This document shows, piece after piece, positions 1 through 8,692 of a stretch of 64,000 bases of DNA. The notes below the pieces were generated by a model. The model had not been told where the DNA came from. It searched no databases and saw only the letters and a program-made list of their open reading frames with translations. Within the stretch, counting starts at the first letter, position 1; the number at the start of each line of letters is the position of its first letter. This DNA comes from Paenibacillus sp. AN1007 (lineage in GTDB: Bacteria > Bacillota > Bacilli > Paenibacillales > Paenibacillaceae): contig NZ_CP159992.1 in the NCBI RefSeq assembly GCF_040702995.1, forward strand, positions 1,761,501 through 1,825,500, read 5' to 3'. Position numbers and translations under genes: made by a program.

Positions 1-443
1 GCATTGCTCAAGGTGTAATGTCCATCAATGCATTCAAAGGCGTGGAGATCGGCATTGGGTTTGAAGCAGGAACGATTCGCGGCTCACAGGTTCACGATGA
101 GATTCTGTATAACGAAGAGCTCGGTTATCACCGTGCATCGAACCGTCTGGGCGGATTCGAGGGTGGTATGACGAACGGTATGCCGGTTGTTGTACGCGGT
201 GTAATGAAGCCTATTCCAACGCTGTACAAACCGCTGCAAAGCGTAGATATTGATACAAAGGAAGCCTTTACAGCACAGGTTGAACGTTCTGATGCATGTG
301 CAGTTCCGGCAGCCAGCGTGGTGATGGAACATGTCGTTGCATGGGAAATAGCCAAGGCTTTCCTGGAGAAGTTCGGCGGGGATTCCATGGAGGAGATCCG
401 GGCGAACTATGCAAGCTACCAGGCGCAGCTGGAGAACTACTAA
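1..443 (+). CDS. aroC: Chorismate synthase, C-terminal part (partial at window edge)
   Basis: This is the 3' end of chorismate synthase, which converts 5-enolpyruvylshikimate-3-phosphate to chorismate, the last shared step of aromatic synthesis. The open frame runs in from before base 1 (first complete codon at base 3). Visible family segments are [24 protein letters not shown] core sequence and the [13 protein letters not shown] segment with a conserved C-terminal helix. The stop (TAA) ends at 443 and aroB starts two bases later, so the genes are co-transcribed. In B. subtilis this gene, called aroF there, heads the aromatic supraoperon. The N-terminal part and promoter lie outside the window. 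Confidence 0.95.
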   Translation, partial: IAQGVMSINAFKGVEIGIGFEAGTIRGSQVHDEILYNEELGYHRASNRLGGFEGGMTNGMPVVVRGVMKPIPTLYKPLQSVDIDTKEAFTAQVERSDACAVPAASVVMEHVVAWEIAKAFLEKFGGDSMEEIRANYASYQAQLENY

Positions 444-444
444 T

Positions 445-1539
445 ATGCGGCAGTTGACAGTGCAGCTCGGGGAACGTTCTTATCCCATCTTGATCGGCAG
501 CGGTCTGCTTGCTCAGGCTCCGCAGTATTTTGAACAGGCGGGTTTGACCAAAAAAAGCCCGCTTCTGATCATTACAGATGATCATGTGGCTCCGAAATAC
601 CTGCCAGGACTGGAGCAGACACTGCGTGCGGCTGGATATTCTGTCGTATCTGCAGTGGTGCCTTCAGGTGAGACTTCTAAATCCCTTGCCGTATATCAGG
701 ACATGATGACAGCAGCCATTGAAGGCAAATTGGACCGAAGCTCGGCAATCCTCGCTCTCGGGGGAGGAGTTGTCGGCGATCTGGCTGGATTCGTAGCTGC
801 TACCTATATGCGGGGCATCAAGTTTGTACAGATACCGACAACTATTCTTGCTCATGACAGCAGCGTTGGTGGTAAAGTGGCGGTCAACCATCCGCTGGCG
901 AAAAATATGATTGGTGCTTTTCATCAGCCAGAGCTTGTGCTCTATGATGTGGATACGCTGCAGTCCCTGCCGCCGAGAGATGTGTCAGCTGGTCTATCCG
1001 AAATGCTGAAGCATGGGCTGATCCGTGATGAAGCATTCGCCCGTTGGTGTGAAGAACATGCTGAGGCGCTGCTTGCTCTTGATCCCGATAAACTCGGACA
1101 CGGTCTGGAACGCGGGTGCAGTATCAAAGCCGAGATTGTCTCTAACGATGAGCGTGAAAATGGAGAACGTGCACTCCTGAACCTGGGGCATACGATTGGT
1201 CATGCCATCGAAGCTATTGCCGGATACGGCGAGTATCTGCATGGAGAAGCGATTTCAATCGGCATGGCGGGTTCAGCACTGCTCGGTGAGAAGCTTGGAG
1301 CGCCGGCAGGACTGTACGACGACACGGTGCGTATGCTTCGTTCGCTTCGACTTCCGGTAACGCTGCCTGCACATCTTAGTACGGATGCTTTAATAGAAGC
1401 GATGATGCACGACAAGAAATTCCGTGAAGGTCATATGGTCTTTATTGTTCCTGATCGGATTGGAGCTGCCAGAATCGTGAAGGATGTGCCGGTGTCGGCT
1501 GTTCGCGAAGTTATCGAGCTGCTCAGGAAGGGAGAATGA
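445..1539 (+). CDS. aroB: 3-dehydroquinate synthase
   Basis: 364-residue 3-dehydroquinate synthase, the NAD- and metal-dependent cyclisation of DAHP to dehydroquinate (second shikimate step). Visible motifs are the NAD-binding GGGVVGDLAGF loop, the GLSEMLKHG segment with a metal-ligand Glu, and the LGHTIGHA and LHGEAI segments that supply the ligand histidines. An upstream in-frame ATG at 409 lies inside aroC. ATG 445, two bases after the aroC stop, gives the normal family N-terminus (MRQLTVQLGERSYPI) and is preferred. The 3' end overlaps the possible upstream start of aroH. Confidence 0.96.
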   Translation: MRQLTVQLGERSYPILIGSGLLAQAPQYFEQAGLTKKSPLLIITDDHVAPKYLPGLEQTLRAAGYSVVSAVVPSGETSKSLAVYQDMMTAAIEGKLDRSSAILALGGGVVGDLAGFVAATYMRGIKFVQIPTTILAHDSSVGGKVAVNHPLAKNMIGAFHQPELVLYDVDTLQSLPPRDVSAGLSEMLKHGLIRDEAFARWCEEHAEALLALDPDKLGHGLERGCSIKAEIVSNDERENGERALLNLGHTIGHAIEAIAGYGEYLHGEAISIGMAGSALLGEKLGAPAGLYDDTVRMLRSLRLPVTLPAHLSTDALIEAMMHDKKFREGHMVFIVPDRIGAARIVKDVPVSAVREVIELLRKGE

Positions 1540-1544
1540 CAGAA

Positions 1545-1913
1545 ATGGTTACACGGGGAATCCGCGGGGCAACCACAGTCACGCAGAACAATGAAGAAGA
1601 GATTTTGAAAGAAACAGCGGTGCTGCTTCAAGAGATTGTTGACCGGAACAAGATTGTCCCGGAGGATATCTGCAGCGTGTGGATTACGATGACTGGGGAT
1701 CTGGATGCAGCATTTCCTGCGAAGGTTATCCGCCAATTGGATGGCTGGGAGCTTGTGCCCCTGATGTGTGCACTGGAGGTGCCTGTAAAGGGAGCTTTGG
1801 CCAACTGCATACGTTTCATGGTGCATGTGAATACAACCAAAGCGCAAGATGAAATCCATCATGTGTACCTTAACGGCGCACAGGCATTACGTCCCGATCT
1901 GGCTGGACGTTAA
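1545..1913 (+). CDS. aroH: Chorismate mutase, AroH type
   Basis: Monofunctional trimeric chorismate mutase of the Bacillus AroH fold, which turns chorismate into prephenate for Phe and Tyr. With the start at ATG 1545 the residue numbering falls exactly on the known B. subtilis active-site set: R7, F57, R63, C75, E78, R90 and Y108 are all present. An in-frame ATG at 1536 overlaps the aroB stop as ATGA and would add three residues. The GGAAGGGAG ribosome site is better placed for 1545. Length is 122 aa, normal for the family. It is the last gene before the trp leader. Confidence 0.95.
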   Translation: MVTRGIRGATTVTQNNEEEILKETAVLLQEIVDRNKIVPEDICSVWITMTGDLDAAFPAKVIRQLDGWELVPLMCALEVPVKGALANCIRFMVHVNTTKAQDEIHHVYLNGAQALRPDLAGR

Positions 1914-1932
1914 GTTTCTTGAACTGTGATGG

Positions 1933-1961
1933 TTGTCAAATCAATGATTATCATGTATAGT
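1933..1961 (+). promoter_or_regulatory. Sigma-A promoter of the trp operon
   Basis: TTGTCA (1933-1938) and TATAGT (1956-1961) are separated by exactly 17 bases, a good SigA promoter just after aroH. Transcription would start near 1968, a few bases before the triplet array, so the operon has an internal promoter as the B. subtilis trp supraoperon does. Confidence 0.75.
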
Positions 1962-1972
1962 GAGAAACAGTT

Positions 1973-2040
1973 GAGTAGAGCTTGAGATTGAGCTGAGAGC
2001 AGCTGAGTATAGTCTAGTATATAGCAGAGTCCAGTGTTAG
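1973..2040 (+). promoter_or_regulatory. TRAP-binding (G/U)AG triplet array in trp leader RNA
   Basis: Regularly spaced triplets start at 1973, 1978, 1984, 1990, 1995, 2005 and 2027 (GAG) and at 2010, 2015, 2022 and 2038 (UAG), mostly with 2-4 base spacers. That makes seven GAG and four UAG. In-register CAG triplets at 2000 and 2032 fill the gaps, so 1973-2029 reads as eleven consecutive units, one of them CAG. The trp RNA-binding attenuation protein (TRAP, mtrB) is an 11-mer that binds such arrays when tryptophan is plentiful. The array and its position are seen directly; TRAP control is inferred, since mtrB is not in the window. Confidence 0.82.
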
Positions 2041-2118
2041 GTAGCCGATGCGTCTGAAATCGGTCAACGCTTTCACGGTACGTCATGCTAAGGAACACTA
2101 CAGGAAGAGAGAGTAGAC

Positions 2119-2205
2119 ATGTCAGAGGACATCGTTTATTCGCATATCACAGAAGGAGCATTTCACATTTTTAACTTGGGAGTTTATTGGATCATTGCCA
2201 AGTGA
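2119..2205 (+). CDS. Possible 28-residue leader peptide in the trp leader
   Basis: A short ORF (MSEDIVYSHITEGAFH..., 28 codons) begins at ATG 2119, preceded by the purine-rich AGGAAGAGAGAG ribosome site at about 2102-2113. It holds one Trp codon near its end (codon 24) and two Tyr codons, and stops with TGA at 2203. It lies between the TRAP array and the terminator, where a leader peptide could couple translation to RNA folding. No Trp-rich run is seen, so classic ribosome-stalling attenuation is not obvious. It could also be a chance ORF in structured RNA. Confidence 0.35.
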   Translation: MSEDIVYSHITEGAFHIFNLGVYWIIAK

Positions 2206-2361
2206 CAAGATGCTGCAAACGAGATGTTTCCAAGTATATGATCTCTCTGAATACAACTGATACCATGAGTAATCATGGCACAGGAACCTGTAATTTTCCG
2301 ACAGCATATGTATAGGGACTTGTTATTTATGAAGCAGCATGCCTGAATACAGCTTATAACC

Positions 2362-2390
2362 AAACCTCTACCTGATGGTAGAGGTTTTTT
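2362..2390 (+). terminator. Rho-independent terminator (attenuator) before trpE
   Basis: A perfect 11-bp stem, AAACCTCTACC / GGTAGAGGTTT with a TGAT loop, runs straight into six Ts, 46 bases before trpE. It sits inside the leader, about 330 bases after the TRAP array, and is the likely attenuator. GTAGAG at 1975-1980, inside the array, could pair with CTCTAC at 2366-2371 as part of an anti-terminator, but that is only 6 bp and is speculative. Confidence 0.85.
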
Positions 2391-2435
2391 GTCGTCATAA
2401 CCTTCTTCAACCTATATCTGAAAGGACGTGATCTG

Positions 2436-4004
2436 ATGATAACGCCAAATGTTAACCAAGTACTGAAAATGTCAAGTGAGTATAATCTGATTCCGGTTGT
2501 CAAACGAATTCTAGCTGACATGGAGACGCCGATTCGTATCTTCCGTCGTTATGCGGATAATGACCGTGCATTCCTGCTCGAAAGTGTAGAGGGCGGCATT
2601 CAATGGGCGAGATACTCCTTCATTGGTACCGATCCGTTCTTGATGATTTCAGCGAAGAAAGGCCGCATTGTCGTGGAGGAAGCCGGGAAGACTCGTGAAC
2701 TGCCCGGTAAACCGATTGAAGAACTTAAAGCACTGCTTCGCAAATACCGAAGCCCGAAGCTGGATGAACTTCCTCCGTTCACGGGTGGGGCGATCGGATT
2801 TTTCGGATATGACCTGCTGCAGTATTATGAGAAGCTTCCAGCTCATGCGCTGGATGATCTGAATATGGATGACATTCGGTTTATGTTCTGTGATCAGATC
2901 GTCGTGTTTGACCATGTAAAGCAGCATATGCTGCTTGTCGGTAATGTACATGTCAAGGAGGGTGCGACGGACGAAGAGATTCGACAGGCGTATGCAGCCA
3001 CATCCGAGAAGCTGGAACAAGCGGCTGAGCGTTTGCAGCAGCAGGGACCGGGCGAGAACCTGAACCCGCGTTCGATTCCGGGGGATGTGGATCTGGGAGA
3101 TGTTCGTTCGAACCTGACGAAAGAACAATTCATTGGCAATGTGGAGCAGGCTAAAGAGTACATTCGTTCAGGGGATATTTTCCAGGTGGTGCTGTCCCAG
3201 CGTTTTCATATTAATACGGAAGTTTCACCCCTTCATGTGTACCGCGTACTGCGGACACTGAATCCGTCGCCATATATGTACTATCTGAAAATGGACGATG
3301 AAATCATCGTAGGAACCTCGCCTGAAGCACTGGTTAAGGTTGACGGCAATCGCGTAGAAACGCGCCCGATTGCAGGCACACGTCCCAGAGGAGCAACGGA
3401 AGCAGAGGATCGCGCACTTGCGGCGGATTTGCTTCAGGACGAGAAGGAGCGCGCTGAACATCTGATGCTGGTGGATCTGGGAAGAAATGATTTGGGCCGT
3501 GTATCTACGTTCGGCAGTGTGAAGTGTGACATGTTTATGGAGATCGAACGATACTCCCACGTGATGCATATGGTGTCGAACGTTACGGGCGAGCTGAGAG
3601 AGGATAAAGATTTCTTCGATGCTTTCCTTTCATGTTTACCTGCTGGAACGGTATCCGGTGCTCCGAAACTGCGTGCGATGGAGATTATTGCAGAATTGGA
3701 AAAGGAAGCGCGAGGTGCCTACGCCGGAGCGATTGGTTATCTCGGATTCTCCGGAAACATGGATGCATGTATTACCATCCGCACGATTATTTTCAAAAAA
3801 GGAAAAGCATATGTGCAGGCCGGGGCCGGTATTGTATGGGATTCAGTACCTGAGAAGGAATATGAAGAGACTGTGAACAAAGCGAAGGCATTATTAAAGG
3901 CGATTCGAACAGCGGAAGCGATGTTTCCTGTAAAAGCTGAAGATCGCAAATTAAATCTGGCTAACGCGGATTATTTTGTTACACCAACTTCGGCAGCGAA
4001 CTGA
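2436..4004 (+). CDS. trpE: Anthranilate synthase component I
   Basis: 522-residue TrpE, the chorismate-binding subunit of anthranilate synthase and first committed step to tryptophan. An N-terminal LLES-type feedback segment (AFLLESVEGG, about residues 46-55) fits Trp inhibition. The chorismate-binding core shows GTSPEALV, RPIAGTRPRG, LVDLGRNDLG and SGAPKLRAMEII. The start follows a GAAAGGA ribosome site. No glutamine amidotransferase subunit (trpG/pabA) gene is in the operon; as in B. subtilis it is probably shared with folate synthesis and located elsewhere. trpD begins 17 bases downstream. Confidence 0.97.
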   Translation: MITPNVNQVLKMSSEYNLIPVVKRILADMETPIRIFRRYADNDRAFLLESVEGGIQWARYSFIGTDPFLMISAKKGRIVVEEAGKTRELPGKPIEELKALLRKYRSPKLDELPPFTGGAIGFFGYDLLQYYEKLPAHALDDLNMDDIRFMFCDQIVVFDHVKQHMLLVGNVHVKEGATDEEIRQAYAATSEKLEQAAERLQQQGPGENLNPRSIPGDVDLGDVRSNLTKEQFIGNVEQAKEYIRSGDIFQVVLSQRFHINTEVSPLHVYRVLRTLNPSPYMYYLKMDDEIIVGTSPEALVKVDGNRVETRPIAGTRPRGATEAEDRALAADLLQDEKERAEHLMLVDLGRNDLGRVSTFGSVKCDMFMEIERYSHVMHMVSNVTGELREDKDFFDAFLSCLPAGTVSGAPKLRAMEIIAELEKEARGAYAGAIGYLGFSGNMDACITIRTIIFKKGKAYVQAGAGIVWDSVPEKEYEETVNKAKALLKAIRTAEAMFPVKAEDRKLNLANADYFVTPTSAAN

Positions 4005-4021
4005 GAGAGGAGAGACTCGTA

Positions 4022-5113
4022 ATGAACTTAAACCCAATCATGGATGACAGCCGGGTGCTGTCAAAAGCAGCCGTTTCACAGGAAGAAGGAGTGAAGCAGG
4101 TGCTCGCAAAAATTTTGGATGGCTGCCATCTGGAACAGCACGAGGCTCGTGAGCTGATGAACTGCATCATGAAAGGTGAAGCCACTCCCGCTCAAATCGG
4201 CGGACTGCTGATGGCGCTTCGCATGAAGGGGGAAACAGTGGATGAGATCACTGGTTTTGCTCAAGCCATGCGGGGACAGGGTGGACGCATTCTGACAGAC
4301 GGTAGAGGACTGCTGGACACATGCGGCACAGGCGGATCGGGTATTCATAAATTCAATATTTCTACAGCCTCAGCGATTATCGCTTCTGCAGTATCGGTTC
4401 GCGTAGCCAAACACGGCAATCGTTCTGCCTCTGGCAAAGCAGGAAGCGCGGATGTACTAGAGGCACTCGGTGTTAATATTCATCTTAACGGAGAGCAGGC
4501 CAGACAGTGCCTGGATGAGATCGGAATCTGCTTCTGTTTTGCACAGGTGTACCATCCATCCATGCGCCATGCAGCGGCCCCGAGGAAAGAGCTGGGTGTG
4601 CGGACCATTTTCAACATGCTGGGGCCTTTAACGAATCCTGCTGGAGCTGATCGACAACTGCTCGGTCTGTATGATCGATCCCGAACGCCGATGATTGCTG
4701 AAGTTCTTAACCGCCTTGGTTTGAAAAGAGCGCTGGTTGTTGCCAGTCATGATGGACTGGATGAAATTAGTATCTCTGCGCCTACGCAGGTATCAGAACT
4801 GCGTAATGGGGAAGTGCACACCTATGACATCGATCCACGTGATATGGGGCTGTCCATGCACCCGCTTGACGCGGTGCTTGGAGGAGATGCGGCACAGAAC
4901 GCCGAAATTATACATCGGATCTTCCAGGGTGAACGCAGTGCTTACCGGGATGTTGTGCTGCTGAACGCAGGAGCGTGTATTTATGTATCTGGCCTTGCGG
5001 ACAGTATTGCAGACGGGGTTAAAATCGCTGCAGAGGCAGTGGATTCGGGTAAAGCGGCCAGTAAGCTGGGACAGTTAATTCATACAACGGAGGCGTACAA
5101 TCATGTATCTTGA
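4022..5113 (+). CDS. trpD: Anthranilate phosphoribosyltransferase
   Basis: 363-residue TrpD, which joins anthranilate and PRPP. The PRPP and metal loop DTCGTGGSG starts at residue 99 and is followed by KFNIST and the VAKHGNRSASGKAGSADVLE segment. The N-terminus is about 15-20 residues longer than many homologues; ATG 4022 follows a GAGAGGAGAG ribosome site, so this start is kept. Its 3' end overlaps trpC by 11 bases, which suggests translational coupling. Confidence 0.96.
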   Translation: MNLNPIMDDSRVLSKAAVSQEEGVKQVLAKILDGCHLEQHEARELMNCIMKGEATPAQIGGLLMALRMKGETVDEITGFAQAMRGQGGRILTDGRGLLDTCGTGGSGIHKFNISTASAIIASAVSVRVAKHGNRSASGKAGSADVLEALGVNIHLNGEQARQCLDEIGICFCFAQVYHPSMRHAAAPRKELGVRTIFNMLGPLTNPAGADRQLLGLYDRSRTPMIAEVLNRLGLKRALVVASHDGLDEISISAPTQVSELRNGEVHTYDIDPRDMGLSMHPLDAVLGGDAAQNAEIIHRIFQGERSAYRDVVLLNAGACIYVSGLADSIADGVKIAAEAVDSGKAASKLGQLIHTTEAYNHVS

Positions 5114-5891
5114 TCGAATTGTTGCGACAAAACATAAAGAAGTGCAGGCACTTGCACAGACTTTTAACATGGATGAGGCGATGCAGAAGATTGAGCAGCT
5201 GCCTGCTGCACGCGGATTTGAACAGGCGCTTTCAAGCAACCGCAACCGCAAGCTGGGACTTATTGCCGAAGTGAAGAAGGCCTCGCCATCCAAAGGTTTG
5301 ATCCGTCCGGATTTTCATCCGGTAGACATTGCTTCTGCCTATGAACGCGCGGGGGCTGATTGCATCTCTGTGCTGACGGACGTTTCCTATTTCCAAGGCA
5401 GTAACGAGTACCTGCAGGCAATCCACCGAGCAGTGAACATTCCGCTGTTACGCAAGGACTTTATTATTGACGAGAAACAGATTGCTGAAGCTAGACTTCT
5501 TGGAGCAGATGCCATTTTGCTAATTGCAAGCATCCTCACACCCCAGCAGATTCGTCAATATTTGACGTTTGCGAAAAGTCTCGGACTGGACGCTTTGATT
5601 GAAGTTCATGACCGGGCAGAGCTGGAGACGGTGTTAGAGATTCCTGAGGCAACACTTGTCGGCATAAATAACCGGAATCTGAAAACATTCGAAACCAGTT
5701 TAAACACTACGCTGGAGTTGATGGAATTAATTCCACCCGGTGTGACGCTGATTAGCGAAAGCGGGATCGACGGTGCGGAATCAACGAAACCCCTGATCGA
5801 AGCTGGCGTGCATGGTATACTGGTTGGAGAGCATCTCATGCGCAAAGAGAATGTTGAAGCCGCTGTTTACGATCTGATGGGACCAAAATGA
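5103..5891 (+). CDS. trpC: Indole-3-glycerol phosphate synthase
   Basis: 262-residue TIM-barrel enzyme closing the indole ring from CdRP. Visible motifs are LIAEVKKASPSKG (catalytic Lys region), LLRKDFIID, VGINNRNLKTF and LISESGI with the C-terminal phosphate loop GILVGEHLM. It starts inside the trpD 3' end, and its TGA stop overlaps the trpF start. It is a stand-alone protein, not fused to TrpF as in enteric bacteria. Confidence 0.96.
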   Translation: MYLDRIVATKHKEVQALAQTFNMDEAMQKIEQLPAARGFEQALSSNRNRKLGLIAEVKKASPSKGLIRPDFHPVDIASAYERAGADCISVLTDVSYFQGSNEYLQAIHRAVNIPLLRKDFIIDEKQIAEARLLGADAILLIASILTPQQIRQYLTFAKSLGLDALIEVHDRAELETVLEIPEATLVGINNRNLKTFETSLNTTLELMELIPPGVTLISESGIDGAESTKPLIEAGVHGILVGEHLMRKENVEAAVYDLMGPK

Positions 5892-6628
5892 TGGATAACT
5901 CGACAGATAACCTTAGAGGCAGCAGTTCTCCCGAACAAGGACACTCGCTGTCAACGGCCGTAAAAATATGTGGACTTCAGGACGTTGAAGTGCTAAAATC
6001 GATGATAAACTTGCCTGTGGATTATATCGGCGTTGTGTTTGCCAAGTCCCGCCGCCAAATTACTCCTGAACAGGCAGCAGTGTTGAGAACGGTTTTGAAT
6101 GAGTGGTCCGTAACTGAGCGTCCGCGGCTTGCAGGTGTTTTTGTGAATCCAACGCTTCAAGAACTGGAACATGTGATGCAGACCGTGTCTCTGGATGTGA
6201 TCCAGCTGCATGGACAGGAAAGTGCTGCATTTTGCAAACAAGTGAAGGAGCACTGGAATGTGCAGGTGTTCAAGGCAATTTCTTTTTCCGAAGATGATAC
6301 AGGACAGAACGCGGACCACACGGCGATGCAGAAGTTACATGCCTATGTGGAGTATATAGATGCAGTACTGCTTGATACCTTTGACCCTTTATATGGCGGG
6401 GGCTCCGGCAAAACATTTGCCTGGGAGCGTATACCTGCATATGCGGATTGGGCTGCTGAACATCGGATCGCCATGTTTGCTGCAGGTGGGCTTCATGCGG
6501 ACAACGTGCAGCAATTAATTTTAATGTACAGACCTGATGGCGTAGACGTATCAAGCGGTGTGGAGACGGAAGGTCTTAAAGATATAACTAAAATCAAAGC
6601 ATTTGTAGAAAGGGTGAAGCAGGCATGA
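5888..6628 (+). CDS. trpF: Phosphoribosylanthranilate isomerase
   Basis: 246-residue TIM-barrel isomerase converting PRA to CdRP. VKICGLQ with the catalytic Cys, [12 protein letters not shown], the [17 protein letters not shown] phosphate-binding segment and [11 protein letters not shown] are all present. The first roughly 24 residues before VKICG are a polar, serine-rich extension absent from most homologues. The ATG at 5888 overlaps the trpC stop (ATGA), and another ATG follows at 5891. No ATG nearer VKICG fits the ribosome-site spacing, so the extension is probably translated. Confidence 0.94.
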   Translation: MMDNSTDNLRGSSSPEQGHSLSTAVKICGLQDVEVLKSMINLPVDYIGVVFAKSRRQITPEQAAVLRTVLNEWSVTERPRLAGVFVNPTLQELEHVMQTVSLDVIQLHGQESAAFCKQVKEHWNVQVFKAISFSEDDTGQNADHTAMQKLHAYVEYIDAVLLDTFDPLYGGGSGKTFAWERIPAYADWAAEHRIAMFAAGGLHADNVQQLILMYRPDGVDVSSGVETEGLKDITKIKAFVERVKQA

Positions 6629-7821
6629 CGCATCAATTGCCGGATGAGCATGGGCGTTTCGGTCTCTTCGGAGGCCGTTTCGTACCCGAGACACTAATGA
6701 ACGCACTAATTGAACTTGAGGAAGCATACAGCCGCTTCTCTGAAGATGAAGAGTTTAACAAAGAACTGAACTATCTGCTGAGTGAATACTCCGGGCGGGA
6801 GACACCGCTGTATCACGCGGAGCAGTTGTCCCGTCATCTGGGCGGACCAAAAATTTATCTTAAGCGTGAAGACTTGAATCATACAGGTGCACATAAAATC
6901 AACAATGCGATTGGACAAGGACTGCTTGCCAAACGTATGGGCAAAAAGAAAGTTATTGCCGAAACCGGCGCGGGCCAGCATGGCGTTGCAACAGCAACTG
7001 TCGCTGCACTGCTCGGACTGGAGTGTAAAGTATTCATGGGTGAGGAAGATACGCAGCGCCAGCAGCTTAACGTATTCCGCATGAAACTGCTCGGAGCAGA
7101 GGTGATCCCGGTGACATCGGGCACACGCACACTAAAGGATGCAGGGAACGAAGCGCTTCGTTATTGGGTCAGCAATGTGGAAGATACCTTCTATGTATTA
7201 GGTTCTGTTGTTGGGCCTCACCCGTATCCGATGATGGTTCGAAATTTCCAACGTGTAATCGGGGATGAGACACGTCGTCAGATTCAGGAGATTGAAGGAC
7301 GCCTTCCGGACGTTATCGTAGCGGCTGTGGGCGGCGGGAGTAACGCGATTGGCATGTTCTATCCTTTTATCGGAGATCAGGATGTGAAATTGGTCGGTGT
7401 TGAAGCAGCAGGTAAAGGTGTGGATACCGAGTACCACGCGGCGACGATGAGTAAAGGTACACATGGTGTATTCCAAGGCTCGATGAGTTATCTGCTGCAG
7501 GATGAGTATGGACAGGTACAGCCTGCACACTCCATCTCAGCGGGTCTGGATTATCCGGGTGTTGGACCGGAGCACTCGTACTTAAAGGATATTGAACGGG
7601 CACAATATGTTCCGATTACGGATCAGGAAGCCCTGGATGCACTGCAGCTGTTAAGCCGTACAGAAGGTATTATTCCTGCGCTGGAGTCGGCCCACGCGGT
7701 TGCTCAGGTTGTAAAGCTGGCGCCTGAACGGACAGCTGATGATATCGTTGTTATCTGTTTGTCTGGTCGCGGAGATAAAGACGTAGAATCCATTATGAAG
7801 TATACGGGAGGTAACTTGTAA
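6625..7821 (+). CDS. trpB: Tryptophan synthase beta subunit
   Basis: 398-residue PLP enzyme that condenses indole with serine. GAHKINNA carries the PLP lysine at residue 91, [13 protein letters not shown] is the catalytic loop, and [10 protein letters not shown] binds the PLP phosphate. ATG overlaps the trpF stop (ATGA), and its TAA overlaps the trpA ATG (TAATG), so all three are translationally coupled. Sequence is typical of the TrpB1 class that partners with TrpA. Confidence 0.97.
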   Translation: MTHQLPDEHGRFGLFGGRFVPETLMNALIELEEAYSRFSEDEEFNKELNYLLSEYSGRETPLYHAEQLSRHLGGPKIYLKREDLNHTGAHKINNAIGQGLLAKRMGKKKVIAETGAGQHGVATATVAALLGLECKVFMGEEDTQRQQLNVFRMKLLGAEVIPVTSGTRTLKDAGNEALRYWVSNVEDTFYVLGSVVGPHPYPMMVRNFQRVIGDETRRQIQEIEGRLPDVIVAAVGGGSNAIGMFYPFIGDQDVKLVGVEAAGKGVDTEYHAATMSKGTHGVFQGSMSYLLQDEYGQVQPAHSISAGLDYPGVGPEHSYLKDIERAQYVPITDQEALDALQLLSRTEGIIPALESAHAVAQVVKLAPERTADDIVVICLSGRGDKDVESIMKYTGGNL

Positions 7822-8627
7822 TGAATCTGATGGATCAAACCTTCCAGCAATTAAAAGAACAAAATCGTACAGCACTTATCCCGTTTCTTACCGTTGGTGA
7901 TCCTGATGTGAACACTACCATTGATATTATCAAAGAGCTGGAACACGCTGGAGCAGACATATTGGAACTTGGTGTGCCGTATTCCGACCCACTCGCAGAC
8001 GGTCCTGTCATTCAGCGTGCTTCCGAGCGCGCATTGAAAAGCCAAATTACGATTCGTACGGTGATGGAAACTGCAGCCAAAGCTCGTGAAGCAGGCGTGA
8101 AGCTGCCATTCGTCCTGTTCACGTATTACAATCCAGTGCTGCAAACGGGGCTGGATGTATTTTTTGACGAGTTAATTAAACACGATATCAGCGGAATGAT
8201 TATTCCGGACTTACCGATTGAGGAGGCAGAAGATATGCGCCGCCGTGCCGATCAGGCGGGTGTTCATCTGGTTCCACTTGTAGCTCCTACGTCGAATGCC
8301 CGAATTGAGCGAATTGTTACCGGGGCACGTGGGTTCATCTATTGTGTATCTTCCCTCGGCGTTACAGGTGAACGTGCATCCTTCTTCAATGGGGTAGAGA
8401 GTTTTATTGAAACAGTGAAGAGTTTAACGGACCTTCCTGTTGCCGTGGGCTTCGGAATCTCCAGTCATGAGCAGGTAGCTCACTTCTCTCGTATCTGTGA
8501 CGGTGTCGTGGTTGGAAGTGCTATTGTGCGCCAGGTGGAAGAGGCGATTCCGCTGCTTGAAAAACCGGATACTCGTGAAGCAGGACTGTTGCAAATTCGC
8601 AGCTTTGTGGCACAATTAAAAGGATAA
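7821..8627 (+). CDS. trpA: Tryptophan synthase alpha subunit
   Basis: 268-residue alpha subunit that releases indole from indole-3-glycerol phosphate for channelling to TrpB. The catalytic Glu49 (LELGVPYSDPLADG) and Asp60 fall at the canonical numbers. GFIYCVSSLGVTG and VGFGISS form the phosphate site. The start codon shares a base with the trpB stop. Last trp gene; a 65-base spacer with no clear terminator leads to hisC, as in the Bacillus supraoperon. Confidence 0.97.
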   Translation: MNLMDQTFQQLKEQNRTALIPFLTVGDPDVNTTIDIIKELEHAGADILELGVPYSDPLADGPVIQRASERALKSQITIRTVMETAAKAREAGVKLPFVLFTYYNPVLQTGLDVFFDELIKHDISGMIIPDLPIEEAEDMRRRADQAGVHLVPLVAPTSNARIERIVTGARGFIYCVSSLGVTGERASFFNGVESFIETVKSLTDLPVAVGFGISSHEQVAHFSRICDGVVVGSAIVRQVEEAIPLLEKPDTREAGLLQIRSFVAQLKG

Positions 8628-8692
8628 CGATATGTGTTGAACGATTTATGTACACGTTACTCTAATTTTTTGAATAACAGGAGGCGGTCAAG

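Noticed and set aside
1914..2435. T-box in the trp leader
   Set aside because: No AGGGTGGTACCGCGG-like core and no stem I signature; the triplet array explains the leader better.
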